NCBI GenBank assembly: GCA_021502835.1
Contig: JAKFGP010000032.1
Span: 1-64,000 of the forward strand
Length of the DNA stretch: 64,000 nucleotides
Reading direction: 5' to 3'
DNA from: Streptomyces thinghirensis
GTDB taxonomy: Bacteria > Actinomycetota > Actinomycetia > Streptomycetales > Streptomycetaceae
Below the pieces are notes generated by a model. The model was not told the DNA's origin. It did no database searches and worked only from the letters and a program-made list of their open reading frames with translations. Shown here piece after piece: positions 20,897 to 32,072 of this stretch. Position 1 is the stretch's first letter. Each line of letters opens with the position of its first letter. The position numbers were made by a program, and so were the translations under genes.

Positions 20897-22205
20897 TTAT
20901 GTGCCCGCGCGGCAGCCGGTCAGCGGCTGCCCGCCCTGTCGTCGTCCGGGCGGTCGGAGCGGTCCGGGGAGGGAGGTCGCCTGGCGCACCACGCGGGCGC
21001 GGGCCGGTGCCCCCGTGCGCGGGCGGCCGTCCTTGCGGCGCAGGCGGTCCAGCAGGCGTGCGGTCACGTGGCGCCCCCACAGGGTCCACAGGGCCCGGCC
21101 GGGCGCCCGGTCGTCCGGGGCGTGCCAGGCCAGCTCGCGTCCGCCAGGGCCGGACGCAGGGCGCTCAGCGGCGCGTAGTTCTCCACCACGAACGCCCGAC
21201 CCGGCTGCGGCGTCCCGTCCGGCAGCGTGCGGTGGGTCAGGTCCAGGTGCAGGGCGCGTACGACGTCCAGCCCGGCGGTGTCGGTGAACAGCCGGAACTG
21301 GGCGCCGGGACGCGGGTTGAAGTCGAGCAGGTGATAGCGGCCCGTCGTACCGCAGCGACGGAAGTCGAGGTCGAGGATGCCCCGGTAGCCCAGCTCGCCG
21401 GTGATCCGCTCGGCCAGGGCCTGCACCTGCGGGTTCGGCGTCCAGCGGCCGACCGCCGTCAAGACCGGCGCCACGCGGCCTGGCGCGCGTCTTGCGGCCG
21501 GGACCGCCCGCCCGCACCGCGCCCGAGCGGTCGGCGTACCCGTGGAAGAACCAGTCGCGGTCCGGCCCCGGCGGCAGGAACGCCTGGAGCAGCAGCCGGC
21601 TGCCCGCCTCCTCGGCCCGCCGGTACAGCTCCCCGGCCTCCCGCGCCGAACGCACCAGCACGGTGCTGCGCAACCCGCCGCCCGGAGGCACCAGCCAGGG
21701 CCGGCTCCACCTTCGCCACCACCGGCAGTCCCAGCCGCCAGGCGGCACGGGCGGCCTCGGCCGTGCCGTCCGGGACCAGGGTCTCGGGGTCAGCACGTCC
21801 AGGGACGCGCACACGCCGGCCAGCTCGGCCTTGTCGGCCACGCGTTCGGGCAGCGCGCCCGGCAGGTCGGGCAGCAGGTACGCGGGCGCCAGCTCCGCCC
21901 GCAGCCGCCCCACCGCGACGGCACGCGTCGTCCATCGGGATCAGCACGGCGGGACGCGCGATCCGCGCGGCGACGCGGCGCAGTACCACCGCGATGTCGG
22001 CGGGCGACGCGCCGGGCGGCGGCGGAGTGTGCAGCGCGCTCACATAGCGGGAGGCGCGGACCGGGCTCTGCGCGCAGTCGGCGACCACGTGCACGTCCAC
22101 TCCCGCGCGGCCGAGCGAACGCACGGCACCCAGCGTTCCGTGGTGAAAGGGATTCCGGTCGGTCCGCAGCAGAACGGCGGGGACGCGGGTGTCGAACAGC
22201 GACAC
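20897..22205 (-). CDS. ATP-grasp domain ligase, carbamoyl-phosphate-synthase-like
   Basis: Predicted ATP-dependent carboxylate-amine ligase of about 430 residues. The N-terminal domain (FDTRVPAVLLRTDRNPFHHG, TLGAVRSLGRAGVDVHVVAD) and AVLIPMDDACA resemble ATP-grasp proteins that ligate amino acids to cell-surface precursors. The grasp core holds RLGLPVVAKVEPA, LLLQAFLPPGPDRDWFFHGY and the metal-binding ILDLDFRRCGTTGRYHLLDF followed by NPRPGAQFRLF. GTG at 22205 is preferred over the ATG at 22223 because AAGGAAG lies seven bases before it. There are five or more indels. It is divergent from the GH26-like gene and next to the exopolysaccharide operon, so a role in modifying the polymer is a reasonable guess. 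Confidence 0.75.
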
Positions 22206-22298
22206 GGGATTCTTCCTTCGCATTCGATTCGGGTCACCGGTGCGGGCGATCGGCGCACTCGAAGCCGTAACGGCGGTGGCGTGATGGCATTTCACATG

Positions 22299-22313
22299 AC
22301 TGGAGTGTCCAGT
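22299..22313. promoter_or_regulatory. Operator-like palindrome between divergent genes
   Basis: ACTGGA-GTG-TCCAGT, perfect 6-bp arms around three bases. It lies midway between the divergent ATP-grasp and GH26-like genes, where a shared regulator would bind. Confidence 0.5.
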
Positions 22314-22357
22314 AAGCAGCAAGAAATTCGGGGCGACGAAAGGAGCCGGTAATAGCC

Positions 22358-23582
22358 GTGCGGCAGTCACGGACCCGGTCCAGGTGGTCGGCGCGCGCCG
22401 GCGGCGGTGGTCGCGGCGGCGGCGCTCCTGGCCGCGATCCCCAAGTCGCCGTCGGCGAACCGGTCCCGCCCGCGCCGGCCCCCGCCCGCACCGGCCCCCG
22501 CGGTTCCCGACCGGAGGCCCGGTGCCGCTCCCGCGTTCGGCGCGTACCTGGACTACGGCCCGCGCGGCGTGGCCCGGATGGCGCAGCTCAGCCACTGGCT
22601 GGGCGGCGCCGAACTGCACGTCGGCCACACCTACCTGCCCGGCGACCTGTGGAGCAACATCCAGGGCGCCCCGGCTTCCTCGACGTGTGGGCCGACTGGC
22701 GCACCCGCGAGGCCGACCGGATGTTCGTCCTCAACGTGCCCATGATGGAGCGCAACGAGGAGGGCGTCGACGACGACGAGGTCCGCGAACTGCTGCGCCA
22801 GGGCGCCGCCGGACGCTTCGATCACCACTTCAGGGCCCTCGCCGAACGGCTGGTCGAACTGAACGTCCCGGACACGGTCCTCGTGCTCGGCTGGGAGATG
22901 AACGGCACCACGTACACCCATCGGTGCGGACCGGACCCGGAGGCCTGGAAGACGTACTGGAACAGGATCGTCACCACCATGCGTTCGGTGCCGGGCCAGA
23001 AGTTCCGGTTCGACTTCACCCCGAGCGCGGCCGGGACGCCATTCCCTGGACCCGGTGTTATCCGGGGGACGCCACGGTCGACATCATCGGCATGGATTCG
23101 TACGACCAGCCACGCGGAATGGCGTTCGACGAACAGGTGAAGGAACCGTACGGACTTCAGGCGCACGTCGATTTCGCCAAGGCTCACGGGAAGCCCATCT
23201 TCCTATCCCGAATGGGGGCTCTTCCGCAACGGTGACAACGCCGAGTACATGCGGCGCATGCTCGCGTGGATGGACGAGCACAAACCCATGTACAACACGC
23301 TCACCGACTACTGCCCGCACGGCGTGTGGCAGTGCGACGACAACCCCCGGTCCACCGCGGTCTACCGGTCCGTGCTCTTCGGCCGCACCGACGAGCCGGA
23401 CACCACGGCGCCGGGAGCCGGTCACGCCCACCGCGCCCACCGCACCGCCCGTGCCCGCGGTGCCGCCCACCGCGCCCCGGCCGTCGGCCGACTGCTCGCC
23501 GCTGGAGCTCGGCGACTGGGTCGAGTACTGGCTCGGCGGGAAGCTCTGCATGCGCCTCGACTGGTACTCGCGCAACAAGTAG
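22358..23582 (+). CDS. Secreted glycoside hydrolase, GH26-like
   Basis: Extracellular beta-glycanase-like protein of about 408 residues. A basic N-terminus and a short hydrophobic segment act as signal or anchor. A Pro-rich linker follows, then a TIM-barrel: FGAYLDYGPRGVARMAQLSH, VLGWEMNGTTYTHRCGPDPE with the acid/base Glu, VDIIGMDSYDQPRGMAFDEQ, and SYPEWGLFRNGDNAEYMRRM with the nucleophile Glu. The order and spacing of WEMNG and PEWG fit clan GH-A, family 26. The C-terminal tail is Pro/Thr-rich and ends ELGDWVEYWLGGKLCMRLDW. GTG at 22358 has AAAGGAG 12 bases upstream. Indels lie near 22398, 22672, 23045, 23208 and 23415. It may trim or release the polymer made by the adjacent operon. Confidence 0.82.
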
Positions 23583-23649
23583 CCGCCGACGGGGGCGATG
23601 ACGGAGGTGTCGGAGGGGACGGGGGCGACGGAGGTGGCGGCGGGGGCGG

Positions 23650-24799
23650 TCAGGTCCTGCCGCCACCGTCGCGCTCCTTCCGCTCCTTGCGCACCTGCCG
23701 CTGGTGCAGCAGTTCCTTGCCCCCGCCGGCGTGCGGCGACGTCGCACAGGGCCGCCGACAGCAGCGGGGCCGTGTGCCGGCGGGCCAGGAGCAGCCGCTG
23801 GTTCGGCACCGGTTCCGGGCGCCAGTGGTGTTTGTACGGCTCGTCGCCCCCCAGCAGGCTCAGCGTGCCGCGCCCCGGGGCGCGGGCGTGCTTACGGCGC
23901 ACGCGTCCAGCAGCATCACCGCCACGTCCGCCTTCCGCTCCCCGCAGCCGCGGATGGGCGCCGTACAGGTAGCCGCCCGCCAGCCGCCGCGACAGCAGCG
24001 TCACGTCCACGGCCACCACCTCGTCGTCCATCCGGAACTCGGTGACCACCGCGTCCCCGGAACGCACCATCGGGCCCACCGCCCGCACCAGGTGGTCGCG
24101 GAACCGCGTCCGCAGATGCTCGCCGGTCACCTTCCGCCCCTGCCACTGCAGCCGGTGCAGCTCCAGCAGCCGCCGCAGCGCGGCGTCCACCTCGTCCGGG
24201 AGGACGGTCCGGCTCTTGACGCCGAGCGCGTCCAGCCTGCGCAGCTGGGCGCGCACCCGCTGGCGGCCAATTGGCCGAGGGCAGCCGGGCGGCCAGTTCG
24301 TCCATGGGGAGGGCGGGCAGCTCCAGGCAGAGCGAGTCGGCCACCCGGCGCCGGGGCCCGCGCCAGCTGGTCGTAGACCCGTTCGGCGGCGGCGCCCGGC
24401 CGTACCTCGCGCAGGTCGATCAGCGCGGTGCGGGCCCACGCGGACAGACCTTCGGTGAGTGCGGCCACCGCGTCCTCCCCGCGCTCGTCGTCCAGCAGGA
24501 CGTCCCCGTAGTCGGAGATCGCCCCGCCCAGCGGCACCAGCGACGGCACCGGACGCCGTACGAGCGTCAGCGGCGCGGCGGCGACCAGTTCGCGGCCGTC
24601 GCGGGCCAGCAGCACCCGCAGCCGGCCGCGCCCGCCGTACGACCGCCACCGAGTGCAGCCAGGCATGGCTCTGGAACGGGGTCGCGGCGGCGCACCGGCC
24701 GTACAGCCGCCCCCAGTCCGCGGTCAGCTCCGCGAAGGCGCGCTCATCGGTGACCAGTTCGGTCGTGTACGCCCTCGTGTTCGTCGCCGGGTACGTCAT
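23650..24799 (-). CDS. FemAB/GNAT-like acyl- or aminoacyltransferase of the exopolysaccharide operon
   Basis: About 380 residues. The start MTYPATNTRAYTTELVTDER and WGRLYGRCAAATPFQSHAWL match the N-terminal part of BioF2-like GNAT proteins in polysaccharide clusters. The second GNAT repeat gives LLELHRLQWQGRKVTGEHLR, DEVVAVDVTLLSRRLAGGYL and LSLLGGDEPYKHHWRPEPVP. The C-terminus, in the repaired frame, is the charged helix KELLHQRQVRKERKERDGGG ending at 23650. At least six indels occur. It is translationally coupled to the upstream Wzz-like gene by an ATGA overlap and is the last gene of the operon. It probably acylates the sugar polymer or a precursor; the donor is unknown. Confidence 0.8.
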
Positions 24800-25510
24800 A
24801 GCTGTCCGCGGACGTCCGCCGCCGAGGCGGGCCCGGGCACGGCCGCCGTCGTGCGGCCGGGCTCCCGCGCGGCCAGGCGCGGACGGACCAGCAGCGCCAG
24901 ACCGCCGAGCAGACCGCCCGCGCTCGCGCCACCAGCCCCGTCACGGCGGCCGAGGCCGAGGACGCCTCGGTGGGCCCGGTGGCGCGCGCAGACGCCGCAG
25001 CTCCACGTGGGTGTCGTCGGCGGCGGCGTCCGCGTGCTTCGTGAGCGCGCCGGCGACCGCGTTGGCCATGTCGGCGGCCTCGTCCGGGTGCGCGGAGTGG
25101 CCGTCACCGAGACCATCGGCGCGTCCGGCGAGGTCGCCGCGCGGACGCTCCCTCCAGCGTCGCCACCGGCACGCCCGCCAGCATCTGCGCGTCCCCGAGC
25201 ACCGCGAGCTGGGTGGCGACCCGGCCGTAGGCCTGTGCAGAAACCCAGCGCGGACGCCGGGTCGGACTTGTCGGTGGGGACGGCGACGACGTAACTGGTG
25301 GCCGTGTACTGCGGGGTGGCGACCAGGCCGTAGCCGGCGCCGAGCAGTCCGCCGGCGAGGACGCCGGCCGCGAGCGGGGACCAGGGCGGCAGGGGGCGGA
25401 AGCGGCGCAGGACGCCGTGCAGGGCGGTGCGTGCGCGGCGGGGGCGGGTGGCTGCTCGGCCTCGTTGCGCTCCGCGGCTCGGCCGGGGACTGGGTGAAGG
25501 GCTCGGTCAT
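24796..25510 (-). CDS. Wzz/chain-length-determinant-like polysaccharide co-polymerase
   Basis: Membrane protein of about 237 residues, expected to set polymer chain length together with the Wzy-type polymerase. A Pro-rich cytoplasmic N-terminus (MTEPFTQSPAEP) precedes TM1 (SPLAAGVLAGGLLGAGYGLV). Next comes the Wzz-type start of the external domain (ATPQYTATSYVVAVPTDKSD, PASALGF). QMLAGVPVATLEGA is followed by TATHSAHPDEAADMANAVAG, the latter typical of Wzz/YveK. TM2 is SAGGLLGGLALLVRPRLA. No kinase domain is attached. Indels occur near 25240, 25150, 25105 and 24990. It has ATGA overlaps with both flanking genes, a sign of tight co-expression. Confidence 0.82.
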
Positions 25511-26687
25511 GCGGAACTGACTCCCTGGGGTGCCGGGGACAACGGGTGCGTGAGGGTGGTCGCGTACACGTCCATCAGCTGGGCGGCGCTGCGGGTGACG
25601 CAGTAGTGGCGGGCGGCCTCGGGGGCGGTGCGCGGGCCGGGGCCCGGGCCGGCGGACGCGCGGACCTCGGCGAGGGCGCGGGCGAACTCCTCCTCGCCAC
25701 CGGTGACACGCCGGGCGGTGAGCGCGGCGGCCGGGGGCGGGTCCTCGATCGCCGGGCAGGAGGCGTAGAGCACCGGCAGCCCGGACGCGAGGCCCTCCAC
25801 CACCGCCAGGCCGAAGGCCTCCTCCGGCGACGGCGAGGCGAGCACGTCCATCGCGGAGGCCAGGGACGGCAGGTCGGGGCCGGGGGAGCCGTCGGTCACG
25901 TAGGGGCGTTCGCCGGTGAGCAGGACGCGGTCGGCGACCCCGGCCGCGCGGGCGGTGCGGCGCAGGACGTGTTCCTCGGGGCCGCCGCCGACCAGCAGCA
26001 GCCAGCAGTCCTCCGGGAGCCGGGCCAGGGCGCGGACCAGGACGTCGAACCGCTTGGCCGTGGTCAGCCGGCCCACGCCGCCGACGACGTACGCGTCCTG
26101 GGGCAGGCCGAGACGGCGGCGGGTGCGCAGTCGCGCGACGGGGTCGAAGCGGGAAGCGGGCCAGGTCGACGCCGTTGGGGACGACCTCGATGCGGGGCGC
26201 GGGCACGCCCCAGCGCCGCAGCCGGTCGGCGACGGTGGGGAGACGGCGACCGTGGCGCTGCCCAGCCGCTCCCCGGCCAGGTAGAGGGCGCGGATACCGG
26301 GGGTGAGCGGGCGGCCCTCCATCTGGGAGTCGCCGAGTGAGTGTTCGGTGGCGACGACGGCGCGGACGCCGGCCAGGCGGGCGGCGATGCGGCCGTAGAG
26401 GCGAGGCGCGGTAGAGGTGGGTGTGCACGAGGTCCGTGGCCGCCGGTGCGGATGGAGGCGGGTCGAATCGGGGCAGCGCGGCCAGGTCGCGGTTGCCGGT
26501 CAGTGCCGAGGTGGACGACGTTCACGCCGTCGGCCAGCAGTCCGTCGGCGACCGCGCCCGGGTTGGTGAGCGTCACGACGTCGCAGTCGACGGGGAGGTG
26601 GCGCAGGAGCAGCCGCAGTTGCTGTTCGGCGCCGCCGACGCCGAGGCCGGTGATGATGTGCAGGGCCTTCATGTCCTTCATGTCCAT
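25507..26687 (-). CDS. Glycosyltransferase, GT4 family
   Basis: Cytosolic retaining glycosyltransferase of about 393 residues with a GT-B fold. The N-terminal domain has ALHIITGLGVGGAEQQLRLL and VATEHSLGDSQM. The linker VEVVPNGVDL-type segment reads IEVVPNGVDLARF. The C-terminal donor domain has VGGVGRLTTAKRFDVLVRAL, WLLLVGGGPEEHVLR and the E-x7-E motif in SPSPEEAFGLAVVEGLASGL. The start MDMKDMKALHIIT at 26687 has AGGGAGGGG five bases upstream. Indels lie near 26165, 26240 and 26410-26510. It is coupled to the Wzz-like gene by an ATGA overlap. The sugar added is not predictable. Confidence 0.88.
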
Positions 26688-26701
26688 CGTGCCCCTCCCT
26701 A

Positions 26702-27575
26702 TCAGACTCCGGCCGCGGCGCGGCGGCGCAGGCGGTGCAGCCGGGTCTTCAGCAACAGGCGTACGGCCGTGTCCCGCTGCCCGATGTGCACGCGGGGCAG
26801 CGCGTGCGGGCCGGTCAGCGGGCCGGGGTCGATGGCGCAGGCGTAGGTGTGACCGGCGGCGCGTACGGCGTCGGCGGCGCGGGCGTCGACGGCGCCAGTA
26901 CGGGTAGCAGAAGCCGGTGACCGGAGCACCGATCAAATCCGAGAGCAGTGCTCTGCTTTCGGCGGTCTCGGCCTTCAGCGTGGCGTCGTCCGCCTTGGTC
27001 AGGTCCACGTGGGTGAGGCCGTGCGAGCCGATCTCGACGCCCTCGGCGGCGGCGTGCCGGATGCCGTCGGCCGTGAGCAGCGGCTTGCGCGGGCCGAGCG
27101 GGTCCCACGCGTTGTCGCCGCCGAGCCGGCCCGGCAGCACGAAGAGGGTGGCCCCGCAGTTCCAGCGGCGCAGGCACGGCAGCGCGTGCTCGACGAAGTC
27201 GGCGTACCCGTCGTCGAACGTCAGCCCCACCAGGTCGCGGCCACGCCCCGGGCCCGGGCGGCCAGCAGCTCGGCGACCGGCACACCGCGCAGCCCGCGCC
27301 GCCGCCAGCCAGCCGAGCTGCGCGTCCAGCCGGTCGGGCGTGACCGTGATGCGGTACGGGTCGTCCGAGCAGTCGCCGACGGAGTGGTACATCGCCACCC
27401 AGGGGACGGTGCCGGGGCGCACGCGGGCGTCGGTGCGGGTGCGGGTGTCGGAACGAGTGCGGGTGTCGGGACGCGTGCGAACGCCGGGACGCGTGCGGGC
27501 GTCAACGGGGCCTGCGGAAGGGGAAACGGCGCGGAAGCGGACGAGGACGCGGGAACGGAAGCCGAAGGCGGCCAT
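26702..27575 (-). CDS. Polysaccharide deacetylase (NodB homology, CE4)
   Basis: Metal-dependent deacetylase of about 290 residues acting on N- or O-acetylated sugars. The core has PWVAMYHSVGDCSDDPYRIT, the first metal motif LVGLTFDDGYADFVEHALPC (TFDDG), the second EIGSHGLTHVDLTKADDATL (H-x3-H) and GFCYPYGAVDARAADAVRAA. Ahead of it lies a low-complexity N-terminus of repeated Arg-Thr/Asp-Thr-Arg units, which overlaps the 3' end of the flippase gene by 74 bp in another frame. A start just before VPWVAMYH would be more usual, but no ribosome site is visible there. Indels lie near 27240, 27302 and 26895. It probably deacetylates the exported polymer. Confidence 0.87.
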
Positions 27576-29227
27576 GCGGGAGCCTTCGTGTGACGGAGCG
27601 GACGAAATCGAGGGCCGGCACGACGCCTTGGACGCGCAGGACCCGGCCGAGCAGGACGAAGACGCCGACGACGGTCACCACGCCGGCGGCGAGGAGACGG
27701 CCGGCCCGGTGAACAGGTCCGCGACCGGCGCGCCACGACGGTCGCCCCGGCCGCCGCCAGCACCGGCCTGGCCAGGTCGCCCAGGACGCGCCGGACGCGG
27801 ACCGGGACGCTGCGCGGGCCCATCCCGGCGAGCAGCAGGGCGGCGGTGACGGTGATGCCGGCGGCGTTGGCGGCCGCGATGCCGGTCACTCCCCAGGGGT
27901 GACCGCCCGGGCGCCGATGCCCGCCGTGGCGGCGATGCCCGCGGTCATCGCGGCGAGCGGGTACCAGCTGGCGCGGCCCGCCAGAAGTAGGAGCGGGCCA
28001 GCGCGCCCACCACGGTCTGGCCGAGCAGTCCGAGGGCGTACACACGCATGACGTCCGCGGTCGCCGCCGTGTCCGGCCGCCGTGAAGGCACCGCGCTGGA
28101 AGAGCAGTTCGATCATCTGCGGCGCGCAGGCGACGACCGTGGCCGCGCCCAGCAGCACCAGACAGGCCGCCAGCGCCACGTCCCGCTCGACCCGGTCGCG
28201 GGCCCGTTCGGTGTCGCCGTCGGCCATCGCCCGGGCCACCACCGGGAAGGTGACCGTGCACAGCATCAGCGACAGCGTCATCGGGATCTGGGCCACCTTC
28301 TGCGCGTAGTTCAGGTGCGAGATGGCGCCGGAGGGAGCCCGGAGGCGAGGAAACGTTCGATGAGGACCTGCGACTGACGGCACAGGGCGAAGAGCAGCAC
28401 GGTGCCGAACAGGGCGAGGGCCAGCGGACGCGCCTGGTCCCCGGTTCCCGCCGGCCGCTCGACGCCGTCGTCCCGGCGCCGCAACTGCCGCAGCAGCGAC
28501 GGCAGCTGCGCCGCCACCATCAGGAAGCCGCCCGCCGCGACCCCGACCGCCGCCGAGACGCACCCCCAGCGCCCGCCGAGCACGAACATCGCGGTGATGA
28601 TGCCGGTGTTGTAGGCGACGTAGATCGCCAGCGGGCGCCAGGAACCGGCGGTGCGCCCGGAGCGCGGCGCTGCAGTACCGGCGAGTCCGAAGCTGACGAC
28701 GCAGGTGGCGGTGAGCCGGGTGCAGTCCACGGCGAGGGCGTGGTCGGGGCCAGCCCCGGTGCCAGGGCCGGACCAGCTGGGGTGCGCAGACGACGACCAG
28801 CGCGCCGACCACGACGAAGGCCGGTGCCAGCCGGGGCAGGGTCGAGGCGACCAGCGCGCGGACCGGGTCGCCGGGGGCGCCCTGCGCGCGGCGGGCCAGG
28901 GCCAGGCTGAACATCGGGACCAGCGCGAAGGCCAGCCCGTCCTCGATCAGCAGCGTCGCCGCGAACTCCGGCACGGTCCACGCCACCAGGAAGGCGTCCG
29001 TCTCGCGGCCGGCCCCGAACAGCCGGGCGAGCGCCTGGTCCCGGGCCAGCCCGAGCACCGACCCGGCCACCGACAGCACGGCCGTGAGCAGCGCGGCCCG
29101 GGCGAGGAAGCCCCCCGGAGGACCGGCCCTCGGCCGCCGCCCGGGTGTCCGCGTCCGGGTCCGGCGCGGCGGACCGGGCCGGCGGGACGGACGGAGACCG
29201 TGCGGCCCGGAAGGGCGTCACCTTCAT
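27502..29227 (-). CDS. MurJ/MviN-family lipid-linked oligosaccharide flippase (Wzx role)
   Basis: Polytopic membrane protein of about 575 residues with some 14 hydrophobic segments. It starts MKVTPFRAARS, with LTAVLSVAGSVLGLARDQAL and RLFGAGRETDAFLVAWTVPE matching the conserved MviN/MurJ N-terminus (R-D-x-x-x-A-x-x-F-G). EDGLAFALVPMFSLAL, FLASGLPSGAISHLNYAQKV, IPMTLSLMLCTVTFPVVARA and ELLFQRGAFTAADT are further family signatures. It ends in a basic tail, LPFPRPRPLPRRFPFRRPR. At least six indels occur. The genome's housekeeping MurJ should be elsewhere; within this operon it most likely flips the undecaprenyl-linked repeat unit. Confidence 0.87.
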
Positions 29228-29280
29228 CGCGCCGACACCTCCTCCGCACCGGGCCCGGACTCGGCCCCGGCCCCAGACCT

Positions 29281-29316
29281 GGCCTCGGCTTCAGAGCCGG
29301 CCTCGGCTTCAGAGCC
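29281..29316. repeat. 18-bp direct repeat at the O-antigen-ligase 3' end
   Basis: GGCCTCGGCTTCAGAGCC occurs twice in perfect tandem. The second copy contains the ligase stop codon (29309-29311). Confidence 0.85.
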
Positions 29317-30633
29317 GGCCCCGTCCCCCACCCCCGGCCCCGTCCCCGAGCGCCCACCAGCCCGCCAGCCCGAAGCACACAGCCGTCAGTACGGTCGAGG
29401 GCCCGCCGATGTCGGCGTACGCGAAGTCGGTCAGCTGCCACACCAGCAGCCCGCAGGCGACCAGCGCGCAGTCCGTCCCGGACGCCGCACCGGAACGCCG
29501 TACCGCGCGGAGCCTGCGCAGGCCCAGGACGAGCAGCGCCAGCCAGCTCCCCGCCAGCGCGAGCAGCCCGATCAGTCCCTGCTCGGCCAGGATCAGCAGG
29601 TACATGTTGTGCGGGGGACAGCAGCGGCTGCTTGCGGTACCCCGCGCCCGCGCCGTCGGTCTCGCTGCCCGAGGACAGGGCCAGCGAGGCGTGCCCGTCC
29701 CGGTGTTCGGGAAAGCCCCAGGCCCACACCGGTCAGCGGCCGCTCGCGCCACATGCCGGCCGCCGCCGCCCACATCGTGTAGCGGTCGGTCACCGACTGG
29801 TCGGGCGAGTCGGTGACCTGCGTGATGCTGCCCACCCGCTCCTGGAGCATTGCCGTACCCGCCCCGAAACCGCCGACCAGCACCACGCCCGCCGCGACCA
29901 CGGCCGCCCCCCACCGTCAGCGCCCTGCGCGCCCTGGCGAGCAGCAGTTGGGCCGCGCACGTCACGGCCGTGGCGATCCACGCGCCACGGCTGAACGACA
30001 GGGCGAGCGGCAGCAGCAGGGCGATCGCGCAGCCGGCCGCGAGCGCGCTGCCGGGCGGGGGCATGTCCCAGCGCCAGCCCGACCGCGCAGACCAGCCCGA
30101 GGGAGACGACGGTCGCCATCCCCATCACGTCCTGCGGCCCGAAGGTGCCCACGGCCCGGATCTGCTCGCCCTGGTAGGAGGCACCGGTCCCGGTGACGTA
30201 CTGGTGCACGCCGACCGCCCCCTGCCACACCGCCAGCCCCGTCATCGACCAGGTGAGCAGCCGTACGTCGTCCCGGCCGCGGATCAGCAGCAGTACGGCG
30301 GCGGGGACGAGGACGAAGACCTGGAGGTAGCGGCCGAGCCCGGCCAGCCCGGCCCCCCGGCGACACCGCGCCCACGGCGGCGACGGCCAGCGGGAGCACG
30401 GGCAGGCCCAGCACCGCGGCCGCCGTACGGGTCAGGGGACGCCGCCGGTCCCGCACCAGGCGCAGGGCGCAGTACAGCACCACCAGCGCGGAGGCCGCGT
30501 CGGCCGGATGCGCACCGCCCGCACCGTCCCCCGCGACCGGCAGGGCGAGCAGCGCGACGACCGCGACCACGGCCAGCACGGGCGGCAGGCGCCGTACACG
30601 CGCGGTGGACCACAGGGGCAGGGTCTGGGCCAC
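29309..30633 (-). CDS. O-antigen ligase/polymerase-like membrane protein (Wzy role)
   Basis: Membrane protein of about 440 residues with ten or more hydrophobic segments. RRLPPVLAVVAVVALLALPV opens it. LTWSMTGLAVWQGAVGVHQY, VTGTGASYQGEQIRAVGTFG, ALLLPLALSFSRGAWIATAV, and RERPLTGVGLGAFPEH with SPHNMYLLILAEQGLIGLLA are the conserved Wzy_C/O-antigen-ligase features, including the G-x-G-x-x-x-F and H-N-x-Y-L motifs. GTG at 30633 is used because the preceding sugar transferase stops six bases upstream and supplies GGGAGC as ribosome site. Indels lie near 29612, 29715, 29912, 30065 and 30360. Expected to polymerise repeat units at the outer face of the membrane. Confidence 0.85.
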
Positions 30634-30638
30634 CTCGC

Positions 30639-32072
30639 TCAGCTCCCGGTGGGGCGTACGAGCGCCACGGCCGTGCGCAGCAGGATGCAGACGTCCTGCC
30701 ACAGCGACCAGTCGTCGATGTAGGCGTTGTCGAAGCGGGCCCGGTCCTCGATGGAGGTGTCGCCGCGCAGCCCGTTGATCTGGGCCAGGCCCGTGATGCC
30801 GGCCGGCACCGGTGGCGGGCGGCGTAACCGGGGTAGGTCTGGCTGAACTGCGCCACGAAGTACGGCCGTTCGGGACGCGGCCCGACCAGGCTCATGTCGC
30901 CCCGGAAGACGTTCCACAGCTGGAGCAGCTCGTCGAGCGACGTACGGCGCAGGAAGCGGCAGAACCACGGCATCCGGCGCTCGTCCGCCACGCCCCACCG
31001 GGTCGCCGACTCGTGCTCGTCGGCCGGGCGGTGGGTGCGGAACTTCAGCAGCGTGAACGGCCTGCCGTCCTTGCCGATGCGCTCCTGCCGGAACAGCACG
31101 CCCGGCCCGCCGAGGATCCGCAGCAGCGTCGCGCAGGTCAGCAGCAACGGGCTCAGCAGCAGCAACAGCGCCCCGGACACCGTCACGTCCAGCACCCGCT
31201 TGCCGGCGCCGCCCGGCCGGTCGTTCCCCCCCGCCTCCAGACGCCGGCAGGAGAACCCGGCGAGCCGGTCCCGGCCGCCCGCGCACGCCGGGGCGTCCGC
31301 GTCGACCTCCCACACCACGCAGCCGGACTCGGCCAGCGCCCGCAGCAGCGGCGCCTGCCGCGTCCGTACGGAAGGGTGCACGGCCAGTACCTCCCGTACG
31401 CCGTTCTGCACGACCGCCCGCTGCACCTCCTCGCCCGTGGTCAGCACGGGCAGGCCCGTGCCGCCGCCCGGCTCGTCGGCGACGATCCCGACCGGGCGCA
31501 CCCGCAGCGCGGGTGGCGCAGCACCGCCGAGGCCACGCGCTGCGCGGTCGCGGCGGGGCCGACGACCAGGGCGGCGCGCGGGCGGTTCAGCAGCGCGGTG
31601 CGGCGCCACCGGTGCACGACGCTCCGGCCGGCGCAGCCCGTCGCCGCGTGCAGCAGGAGGCCGAGGAGCAGCGTGCGGGCGGACAGGGCGTGCGGCGGGG
31701 CGTACGCCGCGACGAGCGCCGCCAGCGCCAGCCAGACCACCGTGATCCGGCCGCACAGGGCGGGCAGGTCGTCCAGGACACCCGGCAGCCGCCGGGGCGC
31801 GCGCGGGCGCAGCAGCAGCGAGGCGGCGACCAGCAGGGCCGCGAGCAGCGGTTGGTGAGGGGTGCCGGTGAGCATCAGTGAGCCCGGCACCGCCGCCGCC
31901 GTGCCGTCCGCGACGAGCAGCGGCAGGGGGACTCCGGCCGCGGTGCGGGAAGCCGGTCGGGGAACCGGAAACCCGCGGCGCCGGCACGCTGCGGCAGCAC
32001 CGAGACGGGTGCGGAGGAGCCGAGGTCGCGCGGCTGGCCGGCGGGGGTGGGGACGGTGCTTTCCGCGGTCAC
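30639..32072 (-). CDS. Polyprenyl-phosphate sugar-1-phosphate transferase (initiating enzyme)
   Basis: Initiates repeat-unit synthesis by moving a sugar-1-phosphate onto undecaprenyl phosphate. It is about 477 residues. The N-terminal half holds about four membrane helices ([48 protein letters not shown]) and a CoA-binding-like region ([16 protein letters not shown]). The C-terminal catalytic domain is well conserved: [60 protein letters not shown] and [20 protein letters not shown]. It ends [11 protein letters not shown]. The GTG start at 32072 overlaps the upstream glycosyltransferase stop (GTGA). Indels lie near 30812, 31510 and 31930-31970. Confidence 0.9.
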
